36,147 nucleotides of DNA from an uncultured Muribaculaceae bacterium (GTDB lineage: Bacteria; Bacteroidota; Bacteroidia; Bacteroidales; Muribaculaceae). The stretch lies in NCBI GenBank assembly GCA_947174635.1, contig CAMWJS010000021.1, positions 1-36,147 on the forward strand. The letters run 5' to 3'. Made by a program: the position numbers and the translations under genes. A model generated the notes under the pieces. It did no database searches. It had not been told where the DNA came from and saw only the letters and a program-made list of their open reading frames with translations. Positions within the stretch are counted from its first letter, which is position 1; the number at the start of each line of letters is the position of its first letter. Of the stretch, positions 14,898 to 22,982 are shown piece after piece.

Positions 14898-15938
14898 TCA
14901 AAATCCGAAGCTATAGATAATAGTCTGCCGGTAGGTTTCGCCGGGAGTCAGAAGCTGCGAGGGGAACGCCGGCTGGTTGGGTGCGTCGGGATATCCCTGG
15001 CACTCGATGGCCACGAGGTCGTAGTCGTGATATTCGACGCCGCCTTTGCCTTTGGGCGAGCCTGTCAGCCAGTTACCGGTGTAGACCTGTGCGCCGGGCT
15101 GGGTCGAAGATATTTTGAGAGTGCGTCCGCTCACGGGGTCAGTGAGGGTGGCTACTTCCGAGAGGCGACCTTTTTCCCATCCGTCGACTACGTAGCAGTG
15201 GTCATAGCCTTTGCCTATCTTGAGCGCCTCGAAGTCCTCGTTGATGTCGCGTCCGATGGCTTTTGGTGATGTGAAGTCCATCGGAGTGCCGGCTACGGGG
15301 TCGATGTTGCCGAGCGGGGCTTCAGACGGGTCGGTGGGGAGATAGCGCGAGCAGTTGAGGTGAAGGAGGTGGTTGAGCACGCTTCCTGTGTCGTGGCCGC
15401 TGAGGTTGAAGTAGGCGTGGTTGGTGAGGTTGACGTAGGTGGGAGCGTCGGTTGTGGCCTCGTAGTCGATGGTGAGGCGGTTGTCGTCGTCCCATGTGTA
15501 GGTGACGGTGGCTTTGAGTTTGCCGGGGTAGCCCATTTCGCCGTCGGGGCTTACGCGGGTGAAGATGACGCTGTTGCCTTTTGCCTCGGAGTCCCAGATA
15601 TGATTCTGGAAACCTTCCGGGCCGCCATGAAGGTGGTTGGGGCCGTTGTTGATCGGAAGGCTGTACTCTTTGCCGTCGACTGTAATCTTGCCATGCTTGA
15701 TGCGGTTGGCATAGCGGCCGGGAGTCTTGCCTGAGCAGGGGCCGTCGTTGTAGTAGTCGCAGGGATTTTCGTACCCGAGGATTACGTCGGCCATATTGCC
15801 GTCTTTGTCGGGGACAATGATTTTGTTGATGCCTGCGCCGAGCGATGAAAGCACTACCTGCGCTCCCGACTTATTCGTTAAAGTATAGAGTGTAATGTCG
15901 CCAAAGGGCGACATTACACTCTCTTTTGAGATATTCAT
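14898..15938 (-). CDS. galM: Aldose 1-epimerase (galactose mutarotase)
   Basis: GalM interconverts the anomers of galactose so that GalK receives alpha-D-galactose. The 346-residue protein shows GKTPGRYANRI, NNGPNHLHGGPEGF with the first conserved His, TNHAYFNLSGH with the catalytic His, DHCYVV, and the catalytic Glu in LVAIECQGYPD. There is no signal peptide, so it is probably cytoplasmic. It begins 20 bp after galK, in the same operon. Codons 6-17 contain a perfect 16-bp inverted repeat (15887-15922). An alternative start at Met9 would fall inside that repeat and would keep the conserved domain. Confidence 0.95.
   Translation of the reverse strand: MNISKESVMSPFGDITLYTLTNKSGAQVVLSSLGAGINKIIVPDKDGNMADVILGYENPCDYYNDGPCSGKTPGRYANRIKHGKITVDGKEYSLPINNGPNHLHGGPEGFQNHIWDSEAKGNSVIFTRVSPDGEMGYPGKLKATVTYTWDDDNRLTIDYEATTDAPTYVNLTNHAYFNLSGHDTGSVLNHLLHLNCSRYLPTDPSEAPLGNIDPVAGTPMDFTSPKAIGRDINEDFEALKIGKGYDHCYVVDGWEKGRLSEVATLTDPVSGRTLKISSTQPGAQVYTGNWLTGSPKGKGGVEYHDYDLVAIECQGYPDAPNQPAFPSQLLTPGETYRQTIIYSFGF
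15887..15922. repeat. Perfect 16-bp hairpin inside the first codons of galM
   Basis: AGAGTGTAATGTCGCC (15887-15902) and GGCGACATTACACTCT (15907-15922) are exact inverted repeats with a 4-nt loop. In the mRNA the stem begins about 14 nt after the galM ATG and covers the codons for ESVMSPFGDITL. It could block ribosomes or mark the galK/galM boundary; no function is known. Confidence 0.85.
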
Positions 15939-15958
15939 GTGGAATATTATTAAGTATA

Positions 15959-17095
15959 TTATTCAGTAACTTTGCGTGCGCCGTCGCTGATGACAACGTC
16001 GTAGATCTTTGGTTCGTGGCCATATTTCTCGTTGAAGCGTTTTTTGGCTTCGGCGATGAAGTGGTCGTATTTATCGTCGGCAACGAGGTTGATGGTGCAT
16101 CCGCCGAAACCGCCGCCCATGATACGCGAACCGGTCACGCCGCATTCCTTGGCAACGTCGTTGAGGAAGTCGAGTTCTTCGCAGCTTACCTCATAGTCTT
16201 TCGACAGACCGTTGTGAGTGGCATACATGAGTTGGCCTACAGTTTCGTAGTCACCGCGGTTGAGAGCGTCGCAGACGTCGAGCACGCGTTCTTTTTCTTC
16301 GATTACGAATTTGGCGCGCGAATAGTCTTCAGCCGAGATATCTGATTTGGCTGCGTCGAGAGCTTCTTTGGTGGCGTCGCGCAGAGTCTCAACACCGAGG
16401 CGTTTTGCGACGCGTTCGCATGACTGGCGACGTTTGTTGTAGGGAGAGTCGACGAGTTCGTGTTTGACTACAGAGTCAACGAGCACGAGTTTGTAGCCCT
16501 GGGGGTTGAAGGGGAAGTATTCGAATTCCATCGAACGGCAGTCGAGGCGCATGAGGTTGCCTTTCTTGCCGAATACTGAAGCGAACTGGTCCATGATGCC
16601 GCAGTTCACGCCGCAATAGTTGTGTTCGGTGGACTGGCCGATGCGGGCGAGTTCAAATTTATCGATTGTGTTGCCGTTGAAGAGGTCGTTGAGGGCGAAA
16701 GCGAAGCAGCTTTCGAGAGCGGCGGAAGAGCTGAGACCGGCGCCGAGGGGAACGTTGCCTGCGAAGACTGCGTCGAAACCTTTGACAGTGCCGCCACGTT
16801 TGATGATTTCGCGGCAGATACCGAAGATATAGCGGGCCCACTGCTGTTTGGGGGCGTCTTCTTCGTTGAGGCCGAATTCGGCGGTGTCGTCGATATCGAT
16901 AGAGTAAACGTGTACTTTGTCAGTGTCGTTGGGGCGTATTTCAGCCATTATGACTTTGTCGATGGCTCCGGGGAATACGTATCCGCCGTTGTAGTCGGTG
17001 TGTTCGCCGATGAGGTTGATACGTCCGGCCGATGCGTAGAGTGTGCCTTCGCCACCGAAATGTTTTTTGAACTCTTCCTGGATTTTTTCTTTCAT
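15959..17095 (-). CDS. galK: Galactokinase
   Basis: GalK phosphorylates alpha-D-galactose with ATP to galactose 1-phosphate in the cytoplasm. The 378-residue GHMP kinase has the galactokinase signature GRINLIGEHTDYNGGYVFP at about residues 24-42, the ATP-binding loop GAGLSSSAALE, the NCGIMDQFASV stretch with catalytic Asp, and the C-terminal GHMP motif GGGFGGCTINLV. It is the first gene of a three-gene operon with galM and a nucleotidyltransferase. A -7-like TAACTTTG lies on the minus strand at 17143-17136, predicting a leader of about 35 nt. Start ATG at 17095. Confidence 0.96.
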   Translation of the reverse strand: MKEKIQEEFKKHFGGEGTLYASAGRINLIGEHTDYNGGYVFPGAIDKVIMAEIRPNDTDKVHVYSIDIDDTAEFGLNEEDAPKQQWARYIFGICREIIKRGGTVKGFDAVFAGNVPLGAGLSSSAALESCFAFALNDLFNGNTIDKFELARIGQSTEHNYCGVNCGIMDQFASVFGKKGNLMRLDCRSMEFEYFPFNPQGYKLVLVDSVVKHELVDSPYNKRRQSCERVAKRLGVETLRDATKEALDAAKSDISAEDYSRAKFVIEEKERVLDVCDALNRGDYETVGQLMYATHNGLSKDYEVSCEELDFLNDVAKECGVTGSRIMGGGFGGCTINLVADDKYDHFIAEAKKRFNEKYGHEPKIYDVVISDGARKVTE

Positions 17096-17135
17096 GATAT
17101 AATGTGTTTTGTGGGTTAAGTTATCTTTGATTTCA

Positions 17136-17143
17136 CAAAGTTA
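17136..17143 (-). promoter_or_regulatory. -7 element of the gal operon
   Basis: TAACTTTG on the minus strand matches TAnnTTTG. The nearest TTTG (17172-17169) is 25 nt upstream, longer than the usual 19-21, so the promoter is incomplete and could depend on an activator. Confidence 0.45.
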
Positions 17144-17238
17144 ATAAAAGTATGATAACAATAACCGACAAATCTGAAGCAAAAATTAAAAAAAACAGGT
17201 AAAACTGGCGGTTGCGGTGGATTTAAGATATATATATA

Positions 17239-17270
17239 AGAAAAAGAGGGGCGCTCACGCGTGCCTCTCT
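17239..17270 (-). terminator. Probable terminator of the superoxide dismutase gene
   Basis: On the minus strand AGAGGCACGC and GCGCCCCTCT form an imperfect GC-rich stem followed by a T-run (A-run at 17241-17245 on the plus strand). It lies about 80 bp after the sod stop codon and before the galK promoter. Confidence 0.6.
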
Positions 17271-17350
17271 CTCCATTCATCACATTATGCTTACAATTAA
17301 GTGCTATTCGTTCTTAGTATGAAAAAGTCAATTTATGAGTAGTTGTCCAA

Positions 17351-17926
17351 TCAGTATCTTGATTCTACCATGTCCCAGTCGATGATGTCCCAAAGGCTTT
17401 TGAGGGCGTCGGCGCGACGGTTCTGATAGTCGAGGTAGTAGGCATGTTCCCAAACATCAAAAGTCAGGATAGGGGTGAGTCCTTTGCGCAACGGATTGCC
17501 GGCGTTGGGTTCCTGTGTTATGAAGAGCTTGCCGTCCTGGTCGCGCGACAGCCATACCCATCCCGAACCGAAGAGCGACACACCGGCTTTTTCGAATTCT
17601 TCCTTGAAGTTGTCGAACGAACCGAAGTCGCGGCGGATTGCATCGGCGAGTTCGCCTGAAGGTTCGCCTCCACCGTCGGGTGAGAAGGAGAAGAAGTAGA
17701 ATATGTGGTTCCATGCCTGCGAGGCGTTGTTGAAAAGCGGTCCTTCGGCACGGCGTATGACTTCTTCGAGGTCTTCGTTGTCAAACTCGGTGTCCTTGAT
17801 CAACTTGTTGAGATTGTCGATATAGGCTTTTTCGTGTTTGCCGTAGTGGAAATCGATTGTCTCCTGCGATATCGCCGGTGCGAGTGAATCGGAGGGGTAA
17901 GGAAGCTGAGGTTGTGTATAAGTCAT
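17351..17926 (-). CDS. sodB: Superoxide dismutase, Fe/Mn family
   Basis: The enzyme dismutates superoxide to hydrogen peroxide and oxygen in the cytoplasm. The 191-residue length is normal. The metal ligands are visible: His27 in FHYGKHEKAYIDNLNKLI, the second His in NNASQAWNHIFYFF, and Asp and His in DVWEHAYYLDYQNRRADAL. Fe and Mn forms cannot be separated safely by eye; many Bacteroidota enzymes are cambialistic. The start is ATG at 17926. A TACCTTTG -7 box lies on the minus strand at 17972-17965, back to back with the promoter of the metal-efflux cluster. Confidence 0.95.
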   Translation of the reverse strand: MTYTQPQLPYPSDSLAPAISQETIDFHYGKHEKAYIDNLNKLIKDTEFDNEDLEEVIRRAEGPLFNNASQAWNHIFYFFSFSPDGGGEPSGELADAIRRDFGSFDNFKEEFEKAGVSLFGSGWVWLSRDQDGKLFITQEPNAGNPLRKGLTPILTFDVWEHAYYLDYQNRRADALKSLWDIIDWDMVESRY

Positions 17927-17964
17927 AAGAGTTCAGTTTTGTGGTTTGTCGGTAAAACGTCGGT

Positions 17965-17972
17965 CAAAGGTA
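17965..17972 (-). promoter_or_regulatory. -7 element of sodB
   Basis: TACCTTTG on the minus strand fits TAnnTTTG and predicts a leader of about 30 nt. No TTTG is present at the expected distance, so regulation by an activator is possible. Confidence 0.5.
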
Positions 17973-17999
17973 AAAAGTTCGGTAATCAGGCACTGCGTA

Positions 18000-18031
18000 T
18001 TTGCCGGATAAGTGAAAAAATATTATTTTTG
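18000..18031 (+). promoter_or_regulatory. Consensus promoter at the head of the metal-efflux cluster
   Basis: TTTG (18000-18003), a 20-nt spacer and TATTTTTG (18024-18031) match the Bacteroidota consensus. The predicted start near 18037 leaves at most about 9 nt before the preferred start codon at 18046. Confidence 0.7.
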
Positions 18032-18045
18032 TGGAAATGGAAAGG

Positions 18046-18450
18046 ATGAACCGTATAGTGTCAGTGTTGCTGATGGCGTTGATAGGCTGTGTTACAGTAT
18101 TTCAATGTCATCACCATGATGCTTGCGGGAATGCTTTTTTTCTGACGTATGGCAATGAGGATGTGGCAATTGGACTCCAGCATGGAGATTGCCACGGTCA
18201 TGGCGGGTGTGCGGCTCACGGTGATGAGGCTCCGGACTGCGGAATGCATCTGGACGAAGCCATGATGATGAAGAGTGCCGCCCCGCACATGGAAAACATT
18301 TGTGCGTGGTGTCTGCTTGCTGTGGACCGGTCGTTTGACTTTTCTATGCCGGAATTTCCCGGGGATGTCGTATTATGGGAATATGAGGCGGACGGTGTGA
18401 CTGTGGGTTACAGTCACGTCAGTCGGCTCCGCGGGCCTCCGTTTGTATGA
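18046..18450 (+). CDS. Small exported His/Cys/Met-rich protein, putative metal-binding partner of the efflux pump
   Basis: The product has about 134 residues from ATG 18046. GTG 18031 and ATG 18037 are in frame, but the promoter -7 box covers the first. The protein begins with a hydrophobic signal (IVSVLLMALIGCVTVF), then CHHHDACGN, QHGDCHGHGGCAAHGDEAPDCG, an MMM stretch and ENICAWCLL. These are likely metal ligands. It resembles short Bacteroidota proteins found directly before Cus-type pumps (a DUF6769-like family, from memory). Its place at the head of an RND metal-efflux cluster suggests periplasmic metal capture, sensing or delivery. That function is inference. The Cys in ALIGC could be a lipobox, so a lipoprotein is also possible. 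Confidence 0.7.
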   Translation: MNRIVSVLLMALIGCVTVFQCHHHDACGNAFFLTYGNEDVAIGLQHGDCHGHGGCAAHGDEAPDCGMHLDEAMMMKSAAPHMENICAWCLLAVDRSFDFSMPEFPGDVVLWEYEADGVTVGYSHVSRLRGPPFV

Positions 18451-18480
18451 TTTTGACACACGGTTGCAAAAATCAAGACT

Positions 18481-18488
18481 TAATTTTG
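18481..18488 (+). promoter_or_regulatory. Possible internal -7 element before the adaptor gene
   Basis: TAATTTTG fits TAnnTTTG. A TTTG at 18452-18455 is 25 nt upstream, longer than usual. It lies 88 bp before the adaptor gene. Confidence 0.35.
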
Positions 18489-18490
18489 TG

Positions 18491-18500
18491 GTATCGATAC
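18491..18500. promoter_or_regulatory. GTATCGATAC palindrome, operator candidate
   Basis: A perfect 10-bp palindrome placed 2 bp after the -7-like box, where a repressor would cover the transcription start. The cognate regulator is unknown and none is encoded in the window. Confidence 0.3.
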
Positions 18501-18575
18501 GATGACTGTAGGGCTGTTGCATGTGTTTGACATCTCTATGGCCGTGATACATTAATTTTAAAATCTAACTTTAGA

Positions 18576-19697
18576 ATGAAATATTTAAGTTTATTTATTC
18601 TGCCGGCGGCATTGGCTCTGGCCGGCTGTGGCAATGGCGGCGCGCACACCCATGACATGCACGGAGATGAGCATGCCGATGCCGTGGAGCATGGTGCGGC
18701 CCATGACGGAGAGATTGAGATACATGGCCATCAGGCTGAGGAACTTGGTATAAAGGTCAGCGAAGTGGGGTTGTCGGAATTTTCGGTGCCAGTCAAGGCA
18801 TCGGGTGAAGTGCTGTATAACACATCAAACCGGGGTGTGATTGCCGCACCGATGGCGGGGCGTGTAAGCTTCGACAAAGGAATAAGCGCCGGAGCAAGGG
18901 TGGCCCGCGGTGCCCGTATAGGTAAAGTCACAACTGCCGGTATGGCGGGAGGCGACCAGCTCCAGGCCGCGAGGATTGAACTCGAGGCCGCGCAGAAAGA
19001 GGTGGACCGTCTGGCTCCGCTTCGTCGCGACGGCATTGTCACGGTGGCTGAGTACAATCAGGCGCTTACCAATCTGGAGCGGGCGAAAAACAATATGTCG
19101 GGTGGTGCCGGCAGCGTGATAACCGCACCGATGTCCGGGGTGATATCAAGTCTGACTGCGGGCGAGGGCGGTTATGTCAATGCCGGCGATGTCATCGGAG
19201 AGATTTCGGGCGACGGCGGCATGACGCTTAGGGTTGACGTGCCTGTGCGCGAAAGCGACGGTCTGAAAAATGTGAAATCGGCTAAAGTGAAATTTCCGCA
19301 CCTCGACAATGTGATAGAGGCGACCGCAATGTCCGGTAAAAGCAGCGCATCGGCAATGCCGGGATATATGAGTCTGTATTTCAGTTTGCCGGAGACTGAC
19401 AATGTGGTGGCCGGAAGCTATGCGGAGGTCTATCTTCCGTCGTCGACAGCCCGACAGGCGGTGGCGGTGCCGCGGTCGGCAATTTCTGACAGGATGGGGC
19501 AGAAAATGGTGTATGTAAAGGAGCGTGGAAGCGACCATTACCGCCGTGTTCCGGTGACAACGGGGGCTACAGACGGCCATCTTGTAGAGGTGTCGGGCCT
19601 TGAGCCCGGAAGCCTTGTGGTCACAGAAGGGGTGACATTTGTGCGCCTCGCTGAAAATTCGGGTGCAACACCTCCCGGTCATACACATAATCATTAA
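18576..19697 (+). CDS. RND efflux periplasmic adaptor lipoprotein (CusB/CzcB-like)
   Basis: This membrane-fusion protein links the inner-membrane RND pump to the outer-membrane channel. The 373-residue precursor has lipobox LAGC (Cys18), so it is a lipoprotein. A His/Asp/Glu-rich stretch follows (HTHDMHGDEHADAVEHG), and the C-terminus ends HTHNH; both suit metal binding. The body has the lipoyl/barrel halves (VIAAPMAGRVSFDKGI and VITAPMSGVISSLTAGEGG) flanking a short coiled-coil hairpin (about 130-170), then the beta-barrel and C-terminal domain with VPRSAISDRMGQKMVYV. It is 11 bp upstream of the pump gene. The exact metal cannot be assigned. Confidence 0.93.
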   Translation: MKYLSLFILPAALALAGCGNGGAHTHDMHGDEHADAVEHGAAHDGEIEIHGHQAEELGIKVSEVGLSEFSVPVKASGEVLYNTSNRGVIAAPMAGRVSFDKGISAGARVARGARIGKVTTAGMAGGDQLQAARIELEAAQKEVDRLAPLRRDGIVTVAEYNQALTNLERAKNNMSGGAGSVITAPMSGVISSLTAGEGGYVNAGDVIGEISGDGGMTLRVDVPVRESDGLKNVKSAKVKFPHLDNVIEATAMSGKSSASAMPGYMSLYFSLPETDNVVAGSYAEVYLPSSTARQAVAVPRSAISDRMGQKMVYVKERGSDHYRRVPVTTGATDGHLVEVSGLEPGSLVVTEGVTFVRLAENSGATPPGHTHNH

Positions 19698-19708
19698 TAT
19701 CCGTACAG

Positions 19709-22700
19709 ATGCTAAACAGTATAATAAAATTTTCGCTCGGCAACCGTCTGATAATACTTTTGCTGTCGGCGGTGATACTGATTGGGGGTGTGTTCACGCT
19801 GCTTCGCACGGAGGTGGATATTTTTCCCGATTTGAACGCGCCGACGGTTGCGGTCATGACAGAAGCTCCGGGTATGGCGGCCGAAGAGGTTGAGAAGATG
19901 GTGACATATCCTATAGAGACAGCTGTGGCCGGGGCACGTGGTGTGGAAAGTGTGCGCTCATCGTCGACAACCGGTTTTTCGGTGGTCAATATCCAGTTTA
20001 CCGGAGATACGGAGCCGCTTGTGGCACGTCAGGCTGTAGCCGAGTGTCTGGTCAGGGTGGAGAGCCAGTTGCCGCCTATGGCAGAAACGCCTGTCATCGG
20101 GCCGCAATCGTCGATACTCGGGGAGATACTTATCGTGGCGTTAAGTTCTGACAGCCTCGAGCTTACAGAGTTGCGTACGATAGCCGACCGCAGGCTGCGC
20201 CCGGCATTGCAGGGGGTATCGGGAGTGTCGTCCGTATCGGTGATAGGCGGTGTCGAAGAGGAGTATCAGATATCGCTTGATGAAGGGAAAATGCGCAATC
20301 TCGGAGTGACGCTCGGGGAAGTGGCCGAAGCTTTGCAGGATGTAAATGCCAACAGTGCGGGCGGCATAGTGCAGGGATATGGCAACGAGTATGTGGTGAA
20401 GGCCGATGTGTCGACCGCTGATGTCGATGAAATAGGCTGCACGGTGATACGTGCTGACGGCGGCCGGATCATAACACTCAGCGATATCGCGCGTATAGGC
20501 ACTGCCGGCAAGTCGCCACGGGTAGGAGTCGCTTCATACCGTGGCAACCCGGCAGTAATAATGACCGTCACGAAGCAGCCCGGCGTGGGGACAATCAGTA
20601 TTACAGAAAAGCTTCTGGATGTAATCGCCGAAGCGAAAAAATCTCTGCCGGAAGAGTTGAATATATCGACTGATATATTCGCGCAGCGCGATTTTATCGA
20701 CATGTCTATCTCCAATCTGACATCGTCGCTTTTCGAGGGCGCCATAATGGTGGTGATAGTGCTCTTTTTCTTTATGATGAATGTACGTGCAACGGCAGTA
20801 TCGCTCATAGCGTTGCCGATGTCAATAATCATAACGGTGCTTATACTCCACATGCTGGGGATAACAGTCAACACGATGACTCTTGGAGGTATAGCGATTG
20901 CTATCGGTTCGCTTGTCGATGATGCGATAGTAGACGTGGAGAACGTGAGCCGGCGCCTGCGTGCCAACAGGGAGCTGCCTGCGGGAGAGCGCAAGAGCAT
21001 GGTAAAGGTTGTGTTCGAGGCTTCGAAGGAGGTGAGAATGCCGATATTCAATTCGTCGCTGATAATCATTGCCGGCTTCATGCCGCTGTTTTTCCTGTCG
21101 GGAGTCGAGGGGCGTATGCTTGTGCCGCTTGGAGTGGCATTCATAATAGCACTGGGAGCGTCGACGATAGTAGCTCTTACGGTGACTCCTGTGGTGTGCA
21201 GCTATCTGTTGGGGACAAAAGGGTCGCAGGCGGCTCTGACGCGGGAGCCGGTGACGATGCGTTGGCTCAAACGGGTATACGGACATGGGCTGGCGCGTGC
21301 GTTGCGTCACAAATGGGTGCTGGTTGGAATTACCGGAGCTATGTTTGTCGTGGCGGCTATTATGGCGGCCGGTATGGGCCGAGGCTTTCTGCCACCGTTC
21401 AACGAAGGTTCGTTCACTATCAATATCAGCGCGCTGCCCGGGATATCGCTTGACGAGAGCGACCGGATAGGGCGTCTTGCAGAGAAACTCATTCTCGAGG
21501 TGCCGGAAATAGAGACTGTCGCGCGCAAGACCGGCAGGGCTGAGCTCGATGAGCACTCTTTGGGTACGAATGTGTCGGAAATAGAGGCCCCTTATACTCT
21601 CGGCGACAGGAGCCGCGGCGAGATTGCCGATGACCTGAGGAACAGACTGTCGGTGATTCCCGGTGTGAACATTGAAATAGGGCAACCGATATCTCACCGC
21701 ATTGATGCGATGCTGTCGGGGTCGGAGTCGCCGATTGTGTTCAAAATATATGGCGATGATTTCGAACAGTTGAACCATATAGCCAAAGAGTTGAAGGAGG
21801 TTATGACAGAAACAGAGGGGCTGCGCGATGTGGCTATAGAGCAGCAGATGGCGCGTCCGGAACTGTCGGTCACGCCGCGTCGCCGTCTGATGGCGCGATA
21901 TGGTGTGACCCCGGCAATGCTCAATAATGCGTTGCAGGCCGCAATGTCGGGAATGGTTGTATCGCAGGTGTACATTGACGGGTATCCGCGCGACATCACG
22001 CTCAGGTATGACATACCGCAGGAGGATATTGTCGACCGGTTGTCGGGCGTCGCAGTGGACACGCCCGGAGGTAAAGTCACACTTGGCGATGTGGCCGAGG
22101 TGAGATATACCGAGAGTCAGAACACCGTGAACCGAGAGAACAGCCGCCGGCGTATTATCGTTTCGGCCAACATTGAGGGACGGGATGTGACTACGGCTGT
22201 TGAGGAAATCAGGCGGAAGGCCGACAATATAAAACTCCCCGAGGGATACACGATAGAGGATGCCGGACAGTCGGCCAAGGCTAAAGAGGCATCGACGCGA
22301 CTCGTATATGCTTCGTTGCTGTCGCTTCTGACTATACTTGGTCTTCTTTATTTCGAGTTCAAGAATCTCAGGCAGTCGTTCATAATACTGGTGAACATAC
22401 CACTGGCTATGATTGGCGGAATTTTTATATTGCAGTTGACCGGAGGGAATCTCGATATCCCGGCTATCATCGGGTTTATCGCGCTGCTTGGCATCTCCAC
22501 ACGCAACGGAATGCTGCTCATGTCACGATATAATGCATTGACATGCGGTGGCCTGAGCGTAGCCGAAGCGGTGAAAAAAGGGTCGCTCGACCGTTTGACG
22601 CCGATAGTAATGACGGCGTTGACGTCGGCACTGGCGCTGATACCGCTGGCATTGCGCGGGGGAGATCCCGGCAATGAAATACAGTCGCCGCTGGCTACGG

Positions 22701-22849
22701 TGATACTCGGAGGCCTTGCGTCTTCGACATTCCTCAATCTGTTCATAGTGCCTGTGCTATATATGATATATAAGCGCAGAAATGGTAGTGAATGTGATGC
22801 AAAAACGGATGGTATTGACCAAGAGGAGTCAGTGACAGACGAGAAGTAG
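19709..22849 (+). CDS. Heavy-metal RND efflux pump (CusA/CzcA family)
   Basis: This proton-driven inner-membrane trimer exports metal ions from the periplasm or cytoplasm. The 1046-residue protein has the RND layout: TM1 (IILLLSAVILIGGVF), a large periplasmic loop with the HME-family stretch MAAEEVEKMVTYPIETAVAG, a six-helix block, a second loop and a final six-helix block. The proton-relay region in TM4 reads IGSLVDDAIVDVENV with Asp404 and Asp405. The tail after TM12 is short and charged. The HME family is clear, but Cu(I)/Ag(I) against Zn/Co/Cd is not decidable by eye. It is the third gene of the efflux cluster, and a hairpin follows at once. Confidence 0.94.
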   Translation: MLNSIIKFSLGNRLIILLLSAVILIGGVFTLLRTEVDIFPDLNAPTVAVMTEAPGMAAEEVEKMVTYPIETAVAGARGVESVRSSSTTGFSVVNIQFTGDTEPLVARQAVAECLVRVESQLPPMAETPVIGPQSSILGEILIVALSSDSLELTELRTIADRRLRPALQGVSGVSSVSVIGGVEEEYQISLDEGKMRNLGVTLGEVAEALQDVNANSAGGIVQGYGNEYVVKADVSTADVDEIGCTVIRADGGRIITLSDIARIGTAGKSPRVGVASYRGNPAVIMTVTKQPGVGTISITEKLLDVIAEAKKSLPEELNISTDIFAQRDFIDMSISNLTSSLFEGAIMVVIVLFFFMMNVRATAVSLIALPMSIIITVLILHMLGITVNTMTLGGIAIAIGSLVDDAIVDVENVSRRLRANRELPAGERKSMVKVVFEASKEVRMPIFNSSLIIIAGFMPLFFLSGVEGRMLVPLGVAFIIALGASTIVALTVTPVVCSYLLGTKGSQAALTREPVTMRWLKRVYGHGLARALRHKWVLVGITGAMFVVAAIMAAGMGRGFLPPFNEGSFTINISALPGISLDESDRIGRLAEKLILEVPEIETVARKTGRAELDEHSLGTNVSEIEAPYTLGDRSRGEIADDLRNRLSVIPGVNIEIGQPISHRIDAMLSGSESPIVFKIYGDDFEQLNHIAKELKEVMTETEGLRDVAIEQQMARPELSVTPRRRLMARYGVTPAMLNNALQAAMSGMVVSQVYIDGYPRDITLRYDIPQEDIVDRLSGVAVDTPGGKVTLGDVAEVRYTESQNTVNRENSRRRIIVSANIEGRDVTTAVEEIRRKADNIKLPEGYTIEDAGQSAKAKEASTRLVYASLLSLLTILGLLYFEFKNLRQSFIILVNIPLAMIGGIFILQLTGGNLDIPAIIGFIALLGISTRNGMLLMSRYNALTCGGLSVAEAVKKGSLDRLTPIVMTALTSALALIPLALRGGDPGNEIQSPLATVILGGLASSTFLNLFIVPVLYMIYKRRNGSECDAKTDGIDQEESVTDEK

Positions 22850-22854
22850 ACCGG

Positions 22855-22888
22855 AAATGTCGGTATGGTTTTGTCAATACCGACATTT
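22855..22888. terminator. 12-bp hairpin between the pump and channel genes
   Basis: AAATGTCGGTAT (22855-22866) pairs perfectly with ATACCGACATTT (22877-22888) around a 10-nt loop. It lies 5 bp after the pump stop codon. The stem ends in T's but no long U-tract follows, so it may attenuate rather than stop transcription, or protect the upstream mRNA. Confidence 0.6.
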
Positions 22889-22900
22889 TGTATAACTTTG
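22870..22900 (+). promoter_or_regulatory. Consensus promoter of the outer-membrane channel gene
   Basis: TTTG (22870-22873), a 19-nt spacer and TAACTTTG (22893-22900) fit the Bacteroidota consensus. The -33 element lies in the loop of the hairpin at 22855-22888. Predicted start about 22907, leader about 76 nt. Confidence 0.6.
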
Positions 22901-22982
22901 CGGTCGGAAAAATTATATAATATTGCTGACGGCCAATATATGGCCGATGTATATCAGTAGTCAAGATTAAAGAATTAGTCAT

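Noticed and set aside
16622-17119. Plus-strand frame opposite galK, rich in Val, Glu and Phe
   Set aside because: The composition is the typical reverse image of the coding strand; galK motifs on the other strand are unambiguous.
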